Shown piece after piece: positions 49,409-57,621 of a stretch of DNA of 64,000 bases. The stretch lies in contig NZ_JBLKNW010000002.1 of NCBI RefSeq assembly GCF_051414035.1, positions 744,001 to 808,000 on the forward strand, in the 5' to 3' direction. Source of the DNA: Halosimplex amylolyticum. GTDB taxonomy: Archaea > Halobacteriota > Halobacteria > Halobacteriales > Haloarculaceae. Under the pieces are notes generated by a model. It was not told the DNA's origin, ran no database searches, and saw nothing but the letters and a program-made list of their open reading frames with translations. How positions within the stretch are numbered: the first letter of the stretch is position 1; each line of letters opens with the position of its first letter. Both the position numbers and the translations under genes were made by a program.

Positions 49409-49737
49409 TCTGGCAGGACTTCGTGTTCCTCGGCGGGAGCGTCTTCTCGCTGTGCGTGCTCCTCCCGACGCTGCGCGACGCGAGCGCCCGGGTGCCGCTG
49501 GGGACGGCGCTCCCCTCCGCGCTCATCGGTCTCGTCTACGGGACGACCTTCTTCACGCTCGGGATGACGATGTCGGCCGTCGGGTCCACCGCCGCGGCCA
49601 CGATGTGGTCGCTCATCGCACTCCTCCGCTCGCCCCACTCGTACAATCCCACGGACGGCGCCGCCGCGCGCGCGGCGAGGAGCGACGACACGCAGTCGAC
49701 GGCCGACTCCTCCGGCTACGCCGCTCACGCGGACTGA
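49405..49737 (+). CDS. Small membrane protein translationally coupled to a leader peptide
   Basis: This 110-residue protein, MIWQDFVFLGGSVFSLCVLL, has three predicted membrane helices: VFLGGSVFSLCVLLPTL, ALIGLVYGTTFFTLGMTM, STAAATMWSLIALLRSPH, then a Ser/Ala-rich cytoplasmic tail (PTDGAAARAARSDDTQSTAD). It has no recognised family. It overlaps the leader stop by 4 nt (ATGA). I have the impression that similar small membrane proteins with such leaders recur in haloarchaea, but cannot verify this here. Confidence 0.65.
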   Translation: MIWQDFVFLGGSVFSLCVLLPTLRDASARVPLGTALPSALIGLVYGTTFFTLGMTMSAVGSTAAATMWSLIALLRSPHSYNPTDGAAARAARSDDTQSTADSSGYAAHAD

Positions 49738-49897
49738 CATCGGCTCTCCTCGGTCGGCGCAGTCGAATCCGTTCTTCCGCGCTGGTCGGTTCGCGAATGG
49801 CACTCCGTCGAACAACGGGGACACGGAAAACAGCGGACGAACGCGGGCGGGCAGACGGAGACTGGACGGAGTGACGGAACGGTGCGGACCGGCCGCC

Positions 49898-50035
49898 CTA
49901 CTGGGCCGTGTCGTCGCTGACCCGACGCCGTTCGCCGGGGGCCGCGGTCGCGCCGAACAGCTCCGGCGCGACGTCGAAGGGCGCGGCGTCGTGGCGATTC
50001 GAATCTCGCTCGGCGGGGCGTTCGTTGTCCCGCAT
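49898..50035 (-). CDS. 45-residue ORF at the end of the nasD transcript
   Basis: The reverse strand from ATG (50035) to TAG (49898) encodes MRDNERPAERDSNRHDAAPF then DVAPELFGATAAPGERRRVS and DDTAQ, 45 residues, charged and apparently unstructured. It starts 2 nt after the nasD stop, so it is likely co-translated with nitrite reductase. No family was recognised. It could be a small partner or a chance ORF; close spacing and G/C third-position codons favour coding. Confidence 0.55.
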   Translation of the reverse strand: MRDNERPAERDSNRHDAAPFDVAPELFGATAAPGERRRVSDDTAQ

Positions 50036-50037
50036 GG

Positions 50038-51804
50038 TCAGTCGTCCGCCGAGAGGGGCTGTCCCTCGGCGTCGGTGGGCGCGGGGCTCTCGCCGTCGGC
50101 GAAGGGGTACCACGACTGTTTGGCGTCGGTGAGACAGGGGTCGTCGTAGCCCTCGACCTCCTCCGGTTCGGCGAGTTCGACGATGGTCTCGTGGCCGGTT
50201 GCGTCGACCCACTCGCGGAAGGTCTGGCCTTCCTCGCGCAGCGCGGCGTAGGCCTCGACGAGGTTGGCGATCATTCCGGGCACCTCGTCGGCGGGCACCC
50301 GCTGGCGGACCCACTCGATGAAGGAGGGGTCCTCGCCGACGCCGCCGCCGACGCCGACGTCCATCGCCTCGACCATCCCGCCGTCTTTCCGGGCGCGCAT
50401 GCCCTGCATCCCGATGTCGGCGGTCATCGCCTGCCCGCAGTCGGCCGTACACCCTGAGTAGTGCAGTTTGATGCGGTCGACGTCGGCGGGCAGGTCGACG
50501 TTCTCGCCGAGCCACTGCAGCAGGCGGGCCGTCCGCGCCTTCGTCTCGGTCAGCGCGATCGAGCAGAACTCCGTCCCCGTGCAGGCCATTGCACCTTGCA
50601 CGAACGGGTTGGGCTCGGGCTGGTACGTCTCCAGCAGGTCCTCGTTGAGGAGATTCGCGAGCCGGCCGTCGGGCACGTCCATGACGAGCGGGTTCTGGCG
50701 GCGCGAGAGCCGGATCTCGCCGGAGCCGTACGCGTCGGCCAGGTCCGCGAGTTCGATCGCGTCTTCGGCGGGCATCCGGCCCACGGAGACCGAGAGGCCG
50801 ACGTAGTTCCTGCCGTCCGTCTGGTCGTAGACGCCGACGTGGTCGTGGGCGCCCTGCTCGGCCGGCTTGCCGGCGTTGTAGGTGTACTCGCCCCGGAAGT
50901 CCGTTCCCGCGCGTTCGAGCTCGAAGTCCAGCCGCTCGTCCATGGCCTCGCGGATCTCGTCGGTGCCCCGCTCGTCGACGAAAAAGCGCGCGCGATTCTT
51001 CGAGCGGTTCTCGCGGTTGCCCGCTTCGTGGTAGAGCTCGACGAACGCTCGAACGGTCGCCTTCGCCTGGTCGCGCGTGACGAACATGTCGAGTGAACGC
51101 GCACGGCGCGGCTCGCGACCGCCGAGGCCGCCGCCGACGCGGACGTTGAACCCCGTGACCTCCTCGCCCTCGATGAACTTGTGGGCCGGTTCGAGCCCGA
51201 TGTCGTTGATGGAGTCCTGGGCGCAGCCCTGCTTGCACCCGGTCACCGAGATGTTGAACTTCCGGGGCATGTTGCACAGGTCGTCGTCGTCGCGGATGTC
51301 GGCCTGGATCTCGTCCAGCAGTTCGCGGCTCTCGACGTACTCCTCGGCCTTGCCGGCGACCGGACAGCCGGAGATGTTGCGCATCGTGTCCCCGCCTGCC
51401 GACCGCGAGGAGACGCCGACCGCTTCGAGCTTCTCCCAGATCTCCGGGACATCCTCGAGCTTGAGCCAGTGGAGCTGGATCGACTGGCGCGTCGTGAAGT
51501 CGATCCAGCCGTTGCCGAACTCGGGGTTCTCGACGGGACCCTTCGCGTACTCGCGGGCGACCTCCCCGATGGCGCGCAGCTGGCCGGGTTCGAGCACGCC
51601 CCCGCAGTTGGTCAGCCGCATCATGAAGTACGACTCCTGGCCGCCGCGGTGGTGGAACACCCCCCAGAACTTGAAGCGGGAGAACCACTCGTCGCGCTCC
51701 TCCTCGGGGATCGACTCCCACCCCCGCTCCGCGAACTCCTCGAGTTTCTCGCGTACCGCGTCGCCGTACAGTTCGTCCTTCCAGGCTTCCTTCTTGTGTG
51801 GCAT
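50038..51804 (-). CDS. nasD: Ferredoxin-dependent assimilatory nitrite reductase
   Basis: This 588-residue siroheme/[4Fe-4S] reductase has the cluster cysteines C408 and C414 (ACTGTEFCS, Cx5C) with C452 and C456 (GCTADCG, Cx3C). The two ferredoxin-like halves carry FWGVFHHRGGQESYFMMRL, ISGCPVAGKAEEY and VTGCKQGCAQDS, plus VGGGLGGREP. It reduces nitrite to ammonium with six electrons from ferredoxin in the cytoplasm. Gene order with nasA, nasB and nasC supports nitrite over sulfite; length and motifs fit NirA-type enzymes. A Shine-Dalgarno GGAGGA lies ~7 nt before the ATG, unlike most genes here, so this mRNA has a leader. Confidence 0.93.
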   Translation of the reverse strand: MPHKKEAWKDELYGDAVREKLEEFAERGWESIPEEERDEWFSRFKFWGVFHHRGGQESYFMMRLTNCGGVLEPGQLRAIGEVAREYAKGPVENPEFGNGWIDFTTRQSIQLHWLKLEDVPEIWEKLEAVGVSSRSAGGDTMRNISGCPVAGKAEEYVESRELLDEIQADIRDDDDLCNMPRKFNISVTGCKQGCAQDSINDIGLEPAHKFIEGEEVTGFNVRVGGGLGGREPRRARSLDMFVTRDQAKATVRAFVELYHEAGNRENRSKNRARFFVDERGTDEIREAMDERLDFELERAGTDFRGEYTYNAGKPAEQGAHDHVGVYDQTDGRNYVGLSVSVGRMPAEDAIELADLADAYGSGEIRLSRRQNPLVMDVPDGRLANLLNEDLLETYQPEPNPFVQGAMACTGTEFCSIALTETKARTARLLQWLGENVDLPADVDRIKLHYSGCTADCGQAMTADIGMQGMRARKDGGMVEAMDVGVGGGVGEDPSFIEWVRQRVPADEVPGMIANLVEAYAALREEGQTFREWVDATGHETIVELAEPEEVEGYDDPCLTDAKQSWYPFADGESPAPTDAEGQPLSADD

Positions 51805-51830
51805 TGAGTTCCTCCGTTTGTGTTTGTCCG

Positions 51831-51847
51831 AAATTCTAGCAAATTCT
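51831..51847 (-). promoter_or_regulatory. Direct repeat upstream of nasD
   Basis: AAATTCT occurs at 51831-51837 and 51841-51847, 10 bp apart (one helical turn), 27-43 nt upstream of nasD. Same-face spacing suggests a protein-binding site within or near the promoter/leader. The rest of 51848-52011 is AT-rich but shows no clear single TATA box. Confidence 0.4.
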
Positions 51848-52011
51848 TGAACGCACGTCCTCTGATTTACGTTTCAACTAGCGGACTGCGACGAACATAA
51901 GCGTAATCGTTTACAAAGTAATACTATTGGGTCGGTATCCGGACGAACGCTCGAAATACAAAGACCTTAAACGCGTTTGGGTGGGGTCGGACGCCGGTCG
52001 CGACCGGGCGG

Positions 52012-52575
52012 TCAGGTGCCGAGTCGGTCCGTGGCGGTCGTGAGGTCCGCGTGCGAGCCCGCGGTCAGCGGATGGGCGTCGACGTCGGGCGCTTCGGCGT
52101 CGACGACGACCGGATCGAGCCGCGAGAGCACGTCGTAGAGGCGGCCCGACCCCGAGGCGAGCGTCCGTTCGCAGGCGACGCGGACGGCGTCTGCGTCGTA
52201 GACCGCATGGAGCGGGTGGAGCCGACCGTCGCTCCGGGGCACTGCGGCGGCGTCGCACGCGTCGAAGAGGTCGTCCAGCAGCGACGTGTCGACGGTCGGC
52301 ACGTCGCCGGCGACGACGGCGACAGCGTCCCCGTTCGCGACGCGGACGCCGGTCCGGATGGATGCGACCGGCCCATCGTTCGCGATCGGGTCGGCCGCGA
52401 GCCGGTGTTCGACGTCACCCAACGCGTTCGCGACCCGCGCCCGCTGACCGCGGCTGCAGGCGACGACGACCTCGTCGACGACCGGTTCGACGGCCGCGCC
52501 GACCCGCCCGAGGGGTGCGTCGGGCGTCGCCGGATCCGCGCCGCCGACCTCGCTCAACAGGAGGGCCGACCGCAT
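52012..52575 (-). CDS. nasC: NasC/MobA-like nucleotidyltransferase (degenerate signature)
   Basis: This 187-residue protein with a MobA-type nucleotidyltransferase fold has GRVGAAVEPVVDEVVVACSR, RLAADPIANDGPVASIRTGV, AVAVVAGDVPTVDTSLLDDL (the GDxP strand with metal Asp) and LHPLHAVYDADAVRVACERT. The N-terminal LAGGxSxRMG loop with its Lys is absent: it begins MRSALLLSEVGGADPATPDA. In Haloferax the nasC gene next to nasA/nasB is annotated as a MobA-like protein for Mo-cofactor guanylylation; with this loop gone, GTP binding may differ. It starts 1 nt after the nasB stop (52577), so coupled to the transporter. Confidence 0.75.
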   Translation of the reverse strand: MRSALLLSEVGGADPATPDAPLGRVGAAVEPVVDEVVVACSRGQRARVANALGDVEHRLAADPIANDGPVASIRTGVRVANGDAVAVVAGDVPTVDTSLLDDLFDACDAAAVPRSDGRLHPLHAVYDADAVRVACERTLASGSGRLYDVLSRLDPVVVDAEAPDVDAHPLTAGSHADLTTATDRLGT

Positions 52576-52576
52576 C

Positions 52577-53899
52577 TCAGTCGTCTCCCGCGGCGGCCGA
52601 GTCGCCGCTCGGGCCACCGCCGACGAAGCCGCTCTCGGTCGCGACCTCCGCGATGCGGGGCTGGAACACCCACGCCGCGAGCAGGACGATGGGGATCATC
52701 GAGACGGCGACGACGGAGTACCCCAGGTGCAGGTTCGCCAGGAACGGCGCCGAGTAGACGAGCGGGTAGACGATCCCGCCGACCGTCCCGACGCCGCCGA
52801 CGACGCCCGCGACGGCGCCCGAACTGTTGGGGAACATCGCCGGTACCTGCGCGAAGATCGACCCCTCGGCGAAGGCGCAGGCCATGCCGACGACGAAGCC
52901 GGCGCCGACCGCGAGCAACACCTGTCCCGAGAGCCCGGCGAGCGTCATGGCGAACATCGAGCAGACGACGAAACACAGCGTCACGAACGTCCACTGCTCG
53001 CGGTAGCGACCGGTGAACAGGGGGATGATGTCCTTCTCCTTGCGTGCCAGGACGTCGCTGACGTAGCCGCCGATGGGTCGCAACAGGCCCGCGGCGACCG
53101 AGAACGTCGCCGCGAACGTCGAGGCCAGGACCAGGTTGTCCGTGTTGAACCCCTCGCGGTAGTACGTCGCGAGCCAGCCGTTCATCGATAGCTCGAGGCC
53201 GAAGGTCATCACGTACGCGAGCGCGAGGACGACCGTCCCGTACCGGGTCGCGGTGTAGAACCACCCCTCGAAGCTCGCGTTGTCCGCGGTCGCCTGGCGC
53301 TTCTCGTCGCTTCTGGCGGCCTCGCCGAGCGTGTAGTAGACGACCGCGAGGACGATCGACACACAGCCGGTGTAGAAGAAGGCCGCTCGCCAGTTCGTCT
53401 CGAACAGCGGCCCGCTCCAGTTCGAACCGAACACGCGCGGGAGAACGAGCGCGCCCCCCGCCGCGCCGGCGTTACCGATGCCCGCGTAGATCCCCTCCGC
53501 GGTCCCGAGGTTCTCCTCGTCGAACCACTCGGAGACGTGCTGGATGCCGATGACGAAGGTGATCCCCGCCGTCGCGACGATGAGCCGCTCGACGAAGAAG
53601 ACGGTGTAGCTCTGTGCGAACGCGCTCGCGATCGAGAACACGCCCACGTAGGTGAGGACGATGGCGAACACGGCCGGCGCGCCGAACTTGTCGGAGAGCC
53701 AGCCCGTCAGGATCCGGCCGAACGGTGCCAGCCAGATCGCCGCGCTCGCGAGGATGCCGATCTCGGCCAGCGAGAGGCCGAACTCCTCGGCCATCGGCCC
53801 GGTGAACGGGGCGAACGAGAACCAGATCAGGAACGAGAAGTTGAACCCGACCGTGGCGAGCACCAGCGTCCGCCACTTGGTCATCCTGATCAGTCCCAC
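52577..53899 (-). CDS. nasB: Nitrate/nitrite MFS transporter (NarK-like)
   Basis: This is a 440-residue protein with 12 predicted helices. The start is MTKWRTLVLATVGFNFSFLI or the upstream GTG MGLIR; I take GTG 53899 but ATG 53884 is equally good. NarK-family signatures include FSFAPFTGPMAEEFGLSLAE, GRILTGWLSDKFGAP, GIYAGIGNAGAAGGALVLPR and the second half GLLRPIGGYVSDVLARKEKD, AMFPNSSGAVAGVVGGVGTV (the nitrate signature motif of NNP transporters). It imports nitrate (and possibly exports nitrite) at the cytoplasmic membrane. It is followed directly by nasC. Confidence 0.92.
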   Translation of the reverse strand: MGLIRMTKWRTLVLATVGFNFSFLIWFSFAPFTGPMAEEFGLSLAEIGILASAAIWLAPFGRILTGWLSDKFGAPAVFAIVLTYVGVFSIASAFAQSYTVFFVERLIVATAGITFVIGIQHVSEWFDEENLGTAEGIYAGIGNAGAAGGALVLPRVFGSNWSGPLFETNWRAAFFYTGCVSIVLAVVYYTLGEAARSDEKRQATADNASFEGWFYTATRYGTVVLALAYVMTFGLELSMNGWLATYYREGFNTDNLVLASTFAATFSVAAGLLRPIGGYVSDVLARKEKDIIPLFTGRYREQWTFVTLCFVVCSMFAMTLAGLSGQVLLAVGAGFVVGMACAFAEGSIFAQVPAMFPNSSGAVAGVVGGVGTVGGIVYPLVYSAPFLANLHLGYSVVAVSMIPIVLLAAWVFQPRIAEVATESGFVGGGPSGDSAAAGDD

Positions 53900-54071
53900 G
53901 CGTCTCCCCCCTCCGGGACTGCGAGTGCCGGTCGCGGCGCGCCCGTCTCCCCGCAGGCGCCCGCCGACCCCGACGGCCGACAGCCCGCCGAACCGTAACT
54001 AACTATCCTTTCCGTTCGTTCGTCCAGTATCTCATCCAATTGCATTTTGAACGTCCACCTTTTCACAGATT

Positions 54072-54129
54072 TTGGTTGGACAGCCCAACCATATAACGCT
54101 AGTCGTTGAATTCATAAACAATTGGTTGG
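54072..54129 (-). promoter_or_regulatory. nasB promoter with TGGTTGG inverted repeat and extra half-site
   Basis: TGGTTGG (54073-54079) and CCAACCA (54085-54091) form a perfect inverted repeat with a 5-nt spacer. It directly borders ATATAA (54091-54096), read on the reverse strand as TTATAT TATA box, so the repeat sits between TATA and start of transcription. A further TTGGTTGG lies at 54122-54129. The mRNA would have a ~165-nt leader before nasB at 53899. The remainder of 53900-54374 shows no supportable gene. Confidence 0.5.
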
Positions 54130-54374
54130 CGATGCTGGACGGACGGACAGTATGGGGATAGATACTGTGGGTATAAGGATGTAATGCGTCGAAAACCCGG
54201 GGAGATAACCGGACGTCCGTCGACTTCCCTTCGGTGGCCGAGCGCCGACGCGTCGCCCGCGTCGCGGGCCAGTGCTCGCCGTGCGCGCGCGGCGACGGCC
54301 GGGAACCGGTTCTCTGCGGACTCACGGTCGGACGCTGTACGTCGGGCGCCGGGAGAACAACAGCGGGTCGCCGG

Positions 54375-56525
54375 TCAGTCGTCGGCGCGCACCGGTTCGT
54401 CGGTGGTCGCGGCCGCTTCGTCGGTGGGCGCGACCAGGCGGACGGCACACTGCTTGAAGTTCGGCTCGTTCGACTGGGGGTCCAGCGCGTCGATCGTCAC
54501 CCGGTTCGTCGCCGGGTGGTGGATCGGGAGCCAGACGAGGCCCTCGGGGACGGCGGGGTCCGGGTCGACGGCCGCGGGGATCGCGTCTCGTCTGGATTCC
54601 ACGACGACTTCGCCGTCCCTGATCGCGTCGCTCGCGGCGACCGTCTCGGGGTCAATCCGCGCCACGACCGGGTCGAGGTCGTCCACGTCGCGCGAGCGGA
54701 CGCCCGTGTTGTAGGCCGCGGACTCGCGGGCCGTCGTCAGCGTCAGCGGGTACTCGTCGTCGACGGGTTCCGGAAGCTCCCCCTGGCACGCCGTCGAGAA
54801 GCTCGCCAGCCCGCTGGCGGTCGGGAACGACCAGGACTCGTCGGCGTCGGCGTCCGCGCCCGCTGTGGCGTCGTCGTCGCGCGGGACGTACCCGCGGTCG
54901 CCGTCGTCACCGTCGTAGTAGCGATACCCCGCGTCGGCGTCGGCGTCCGGCGCCGGCCAGCGGACCGCCCTGAGGTCGTCGAGTCGGTCGTAAGTGATCC
55001 CGGACATGTCGGCGTCCGTGCCCGCGGTCAGGGCGGCGAACTCGTCGAACAGCGTCTCCGGGTCGGGGTCGGGGTCCTCGAACAGCTCCGGGAACAGGCG
55101 TGCGCCGATGGTGGAGACGATCCGCAGGTCGCTCCAGACGCCGCTGGGCGCCTCGGTCGCCGCGCGGACGCGCGAGACCGTCCGCTCCATGTTCATCGCC
55201 GTCCCTTCGGACTCGCCCCACGTCGCCGCCGGCAGGACGACGTCGGCCAGGTCGGTCGTCTCCGTCCGGAAGGCGTCCTGGGCGACGAGGAAGACGTCTT
55301 CGAGGCTCTCTCTTGCCGTACTCGCGTCGGGCATCCCCGCGACGGGATTGGTCGCGACCGTGTAGGCCACCTTGACCTCGTCACCGAGCGCGTCGGCGAT
55401 GCCGACGGGTCCCGGGCCGGGGTCCGGGGGCAGGCGCTCGACCGGCACGTCCCACGCCTCGGCGACGGTCCGGCGCTCGTCGGGGTCCTGGAACGGCCGG
55501 TGGCCCGGCCAGGTGCCCTTGCACGAACAGACGCGAGTGCCCATCGAGTTGGCCTGACCGGTCAGCGAGAACGGCCCGCTGCCCGGCCGGAGGTTGCCCG
55601 TCGCGAGACACAGGTCGATGAGCGCCCGCGCGATGTCGGTCCCCTGGACGTGCTGGTTGACGCCCATCCCCCAGTAACAGAGCACGTCACGCTCGAAGGC
55701 GTCGGCGAGTCGCGCCACGTCTCCGGTCGAGACGCCCGCGCGCTCGGCCGCCGCCCCGCTGTCGGGGAGCGCCGCCCGGAGGTCGTCGAAGCCCTCGGTC
55801 GCCTCGGCGACGAACGCCTCGTCGACCCGGTCGGTCTCGACGATACGCGCGAGCACGGCCCGCGCGAGCGCCAGATCCTGCCCCGGGTCCGGCGCGACGT
55901 GCGCGTCTGCGGCCTCGGCCGTCTCCGTCTCGACGGGGTCGACGGCGAGCAACTCGACGCCGTCCGCGCTCGCGGCCTGTCGGATCCACCGGAACATGAC
56001 CGGGTGGGCGGCCGCCGGGTTCGCGCCCCAGACGACGTGGGCCTCGGCCTCGGGGATGTCGTCGTAGCTACACGGCGGCGCGTCGCTGCCGAACGCCTGG
56101 TAGTAGGCCGTCACGGCGCTCGCCATGCACAGCGTCGTGTTCGCGTCGTAGTAGCGCGTCCCGAACCCGCCGCGGGCGAGTTTCCCCAGCGCGTAGGCGG
56201 CCTCGTTGGTCTGCTGGCCGCTCCCAAGCACTGCCACCTCGCCGTCGTCGGTCGCGCCCTTGAACGCCTGCAGCGCCTCCGACAGCGCCACGTCCCAGGT
56301 CGTCGAGACGAGTTCCCCCTCGCGGCGCACCAGCGGCCGGGTCAACCACTCGCCGTCCGGGTCGGCCGACTCCCGCACGCCGCGCTGACAGGCCAGTCCC
56401 TGGTTGACGGGGTGTGCGGCGTCGCCGCGCACGACGTCGATGCCGTTGCCGATGTCTGCACCGCGCTGGAGGTGGCCGCAACCGACCGCACACCGCATAC
56501 ACGTAGTCGGCACCCAGTCGCTCAT
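54375..56525 (-). CDS. nasA: Assimilatory nitrate reductase (molybdopterin, [4Fe-4S])
   Basis: This is a 716-residue molybdopterin oxidoreductase. The [4Fe-4S] ligands C9, C12, C16 and C46 (TTCMRCAVGCG; LACQRGV) and a Mo-ligand candidate C133 (DANTTLCMASAV) are in place. HVVWGANPAAAHPVMFRWIR, LTGQANSMGTRVCSCKGTWP, ATNPVAGMPD and LPAATWGESEGTAMNMERTV are family segments, and the C-terminal cofactor domain is NTGVRSRDVDDLDP then LVWLPIHHPATN. There is no Tat signal, so it is cytoplasmic, fitting assimilation. An acidic loop (~530-560, DADADAGYRYYDGDDGDRG) is extra. It is divergent in promoter type from nasB, being separated by 475 nt. Confidence 0.93.
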   Translation of the reverse strand: MSDWVPTTCMRCAVGCGHLQRGADIGNGIDVVRGDAAHPVNQGLACQRGVRESADPDGEWLTRPLVRREGELVSTTWDVALSEALQAFKGATDDGEVAVLGSGQQTNEAAYALGKLARGGFGTRYYDANTTLCMASAVTAYYQAFGSDAPPCSYDDIPEAEAHVVWGANPAAAHPVMFRWIRQAASADGVELLAVDPVETETAEAADAHVAPDPGQDLALARAVLARIVETDRVDEAFVAEATEGFDDLRAALPDSGAAAERAGVSTGDVARLADAFERDVLCYWGMGVNQHVQGTDIARALIDLCLATGNLRPGSGPFSLTGQANSMGTRVCSCKGTWPGHRPFQDPDERRTVAEAWDVPVERLPPDPGPGPVGIADALGDEVKVAYTVATNPVAGMPDASTARESLEDVFLVAQDAFRTETTDLADVVLPAATWGESEGTAMNMERTVSRVRAATEAPSGVWSDLRIVSTIGARLFPELFEDPDPDPETLFDEFAALTAGTDADMSGITYDRLDDLRAVRWPAPDADADAGYRYYDGDDGDRGYVPRDDDATAGADADADESWSFPTASGLASFSTACQGELPEPVDDEYPLTLTTARESAAYNTGVRSRDVDDLDPVVARIDPETVAASDAIRDGEVVVESRRDAIPAAVDPDPAVPEGLVWLPIHHPATNRVTIDALDPQSNEPNFKQCAVRLVAPTDEAAATTDEPVRADD

Positions 56526-56540
56526 CGGCCGCTCACCGCC

Positions 56541-56578
56541 TGCAGAAGCGGGATTGAATATACTTCTGCATCAACCAA
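56541..56578 (-). promoter_or_regulatory. nasA promoter: TATA box bracketed by a perfect inverted repeat
   Basis: TGCAGAAG (56541-56548) and CTTCTGCA (56563-56570) are perfect 8-bp arms 14 nt apart; between them lies GAATATA (56556-56562), which on the reverse strand is TATATTC, a TATA box centred ~34 nt before the nasA ATG (56525). Immediately beyond is CAACCAA (56572-56578), reverse TTGGTTG, the same heptamer as at the nasB promoter. A repressor or activator site over the TATA box is likely. Confidence 0.55.
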
Positions 56579-56720
56579 ATATTGTAGACGAACGCGAACC
56601 ATTCTGTCGTATAGTATCGCATAACCACTATACAAAACGCTATCCCTTGAACAATTAAAACACGGTACCAGGGATTCGTCCTGGGCCCGGCGGTTCCGAC
56701 CGAGAGAGGGGCGCCGCTCG

Positions 56721-57476
56721 TCACCGGGGCAGGTAATCCGTCACCGAGGAGGAGTCGGGTTCGGGCAGGTCGACGTCGACGCCGGTGACGGTCTCGACGG
56801 CCGACCCGACCGAAACCGAGAAGGGCGTCGTCTCGACGGCGGCCGGCGCCCCGGAGAGCGCCGCCGTCTCGCTCGGCGGGACCACGGCGTCGGCCCCTCC
56901 GACGGTCGGGGACTCCGGGTCGCCCCGGTTGGCGACGATGGCGTCCACGCCGGCGTCCACGTCACCGAGTCGGTCGCAGTGGCGTGGGACGGCGTCGACG
57001 CCGCGTTCGCTGTCGGGCACGACGAGCGCGACGGCGTCGGCGGCTGTCACGGCGGCGACAGCCTGGTTGGCGCCGACGGGCGGGACGTCGACGAAGACGG
57101 CGTCGTACCGGTCGGCCGCCGCCGACAGCCGCTCGGCCAGTCGACGAGCGCACTCGCTAGTCTTCGCCCGCGCCAGCCGCTCGAAGGAAGCCAGCGCGGG
57201 CGCGACGGTCACGGACCCCGGCACGTCGAGCGACAGCGTCGTCTCCGCCTCGCGCAGCGGTCGGTCGTCGGTGAGCACGCGCGTCACGTCCGGGTCGATC
57301 CGCTCGGGCACGAGCGCGGCCAGCCCCTGCGTCGTGAACGCCGCGTCGACGACGGCGACGTCGCGGCCGTCCCGCGCCAGCGCCCCGGCGAACTCGACCG
57401 AGAGTCGCGTCGCCCCGGCGCCGCCGACCGCACTCACCACCGCGTACACCTCGCCACTCCCCTGCGTTCCGGTCAT
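56721..57476 (-). CDS. MinD/ParA-like protein lacking the P-loop lysines
   Basis: This is a 251-residue protein of the MinD/ParA fold: YAVVSAVGGAGATRLSVEFA (P-loop position), VAVVDAAFTTQGLAALVPER (switch I), YDAVFVDVPPVGANQAVAAV (Walker B), AVALVVPDSERGVDAVPRHC and AIVANRGDPES (NxD-like). The P-loop reads VGGAGATR where KGGxGKTT is expected: both the deviant Lys (V17) and the phosphate-binding Lys (A22) are missing, so ATP hydrolysis is unlikely. The last ~15 residues (SSSVTDYLPR) could be a small membrane-binding or partner tag, though no amphipathic MTS is obvious. Function is unknown. Confidence 0.8.
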   Translation of the reverse strand: MTGTQGSGEVYAVVSAVGGAGATRLSVEFAGALARDGRDVAVVDAAFTTQGLAALVPERIDPDVTRVLTDDRPLREAETTLSLDVPGSVTVAPALASFERLARAKTSECARRLAERLSAAADRYDAVFVDVPPVGANQAVAAVTAADAVALVVPDSERGVDAVPRHCDRLGDVDAGVDAIVANRGDPESPTVGGADAVVPPSETAALSGAPAAVETTPFSVSVGSAVETVTGVDVDLPEPDSSSVTDYLPR

Positions 57477-57621
57477 GTTCCGCCATTGCCACCTACCCGT
57501 TGAAAAAGATACGTGTTGCTCGACAGACCGTTCGGTGTCGAGATATCGACGCGGCGCTGATGCGCTCGTGCAGCGGTGCGCCGATCAGCCATCGCGGTCG
57601 CCCGTCGCCGGCCGATGCGCG

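Noticed and set aside
54234..56624. Plus-strand open frame of 796 codons opposite nasA
   Set aside because: Shadow of the nitrate reductase, whose cysteine motifs and cofactor segments are intact on the other strand.
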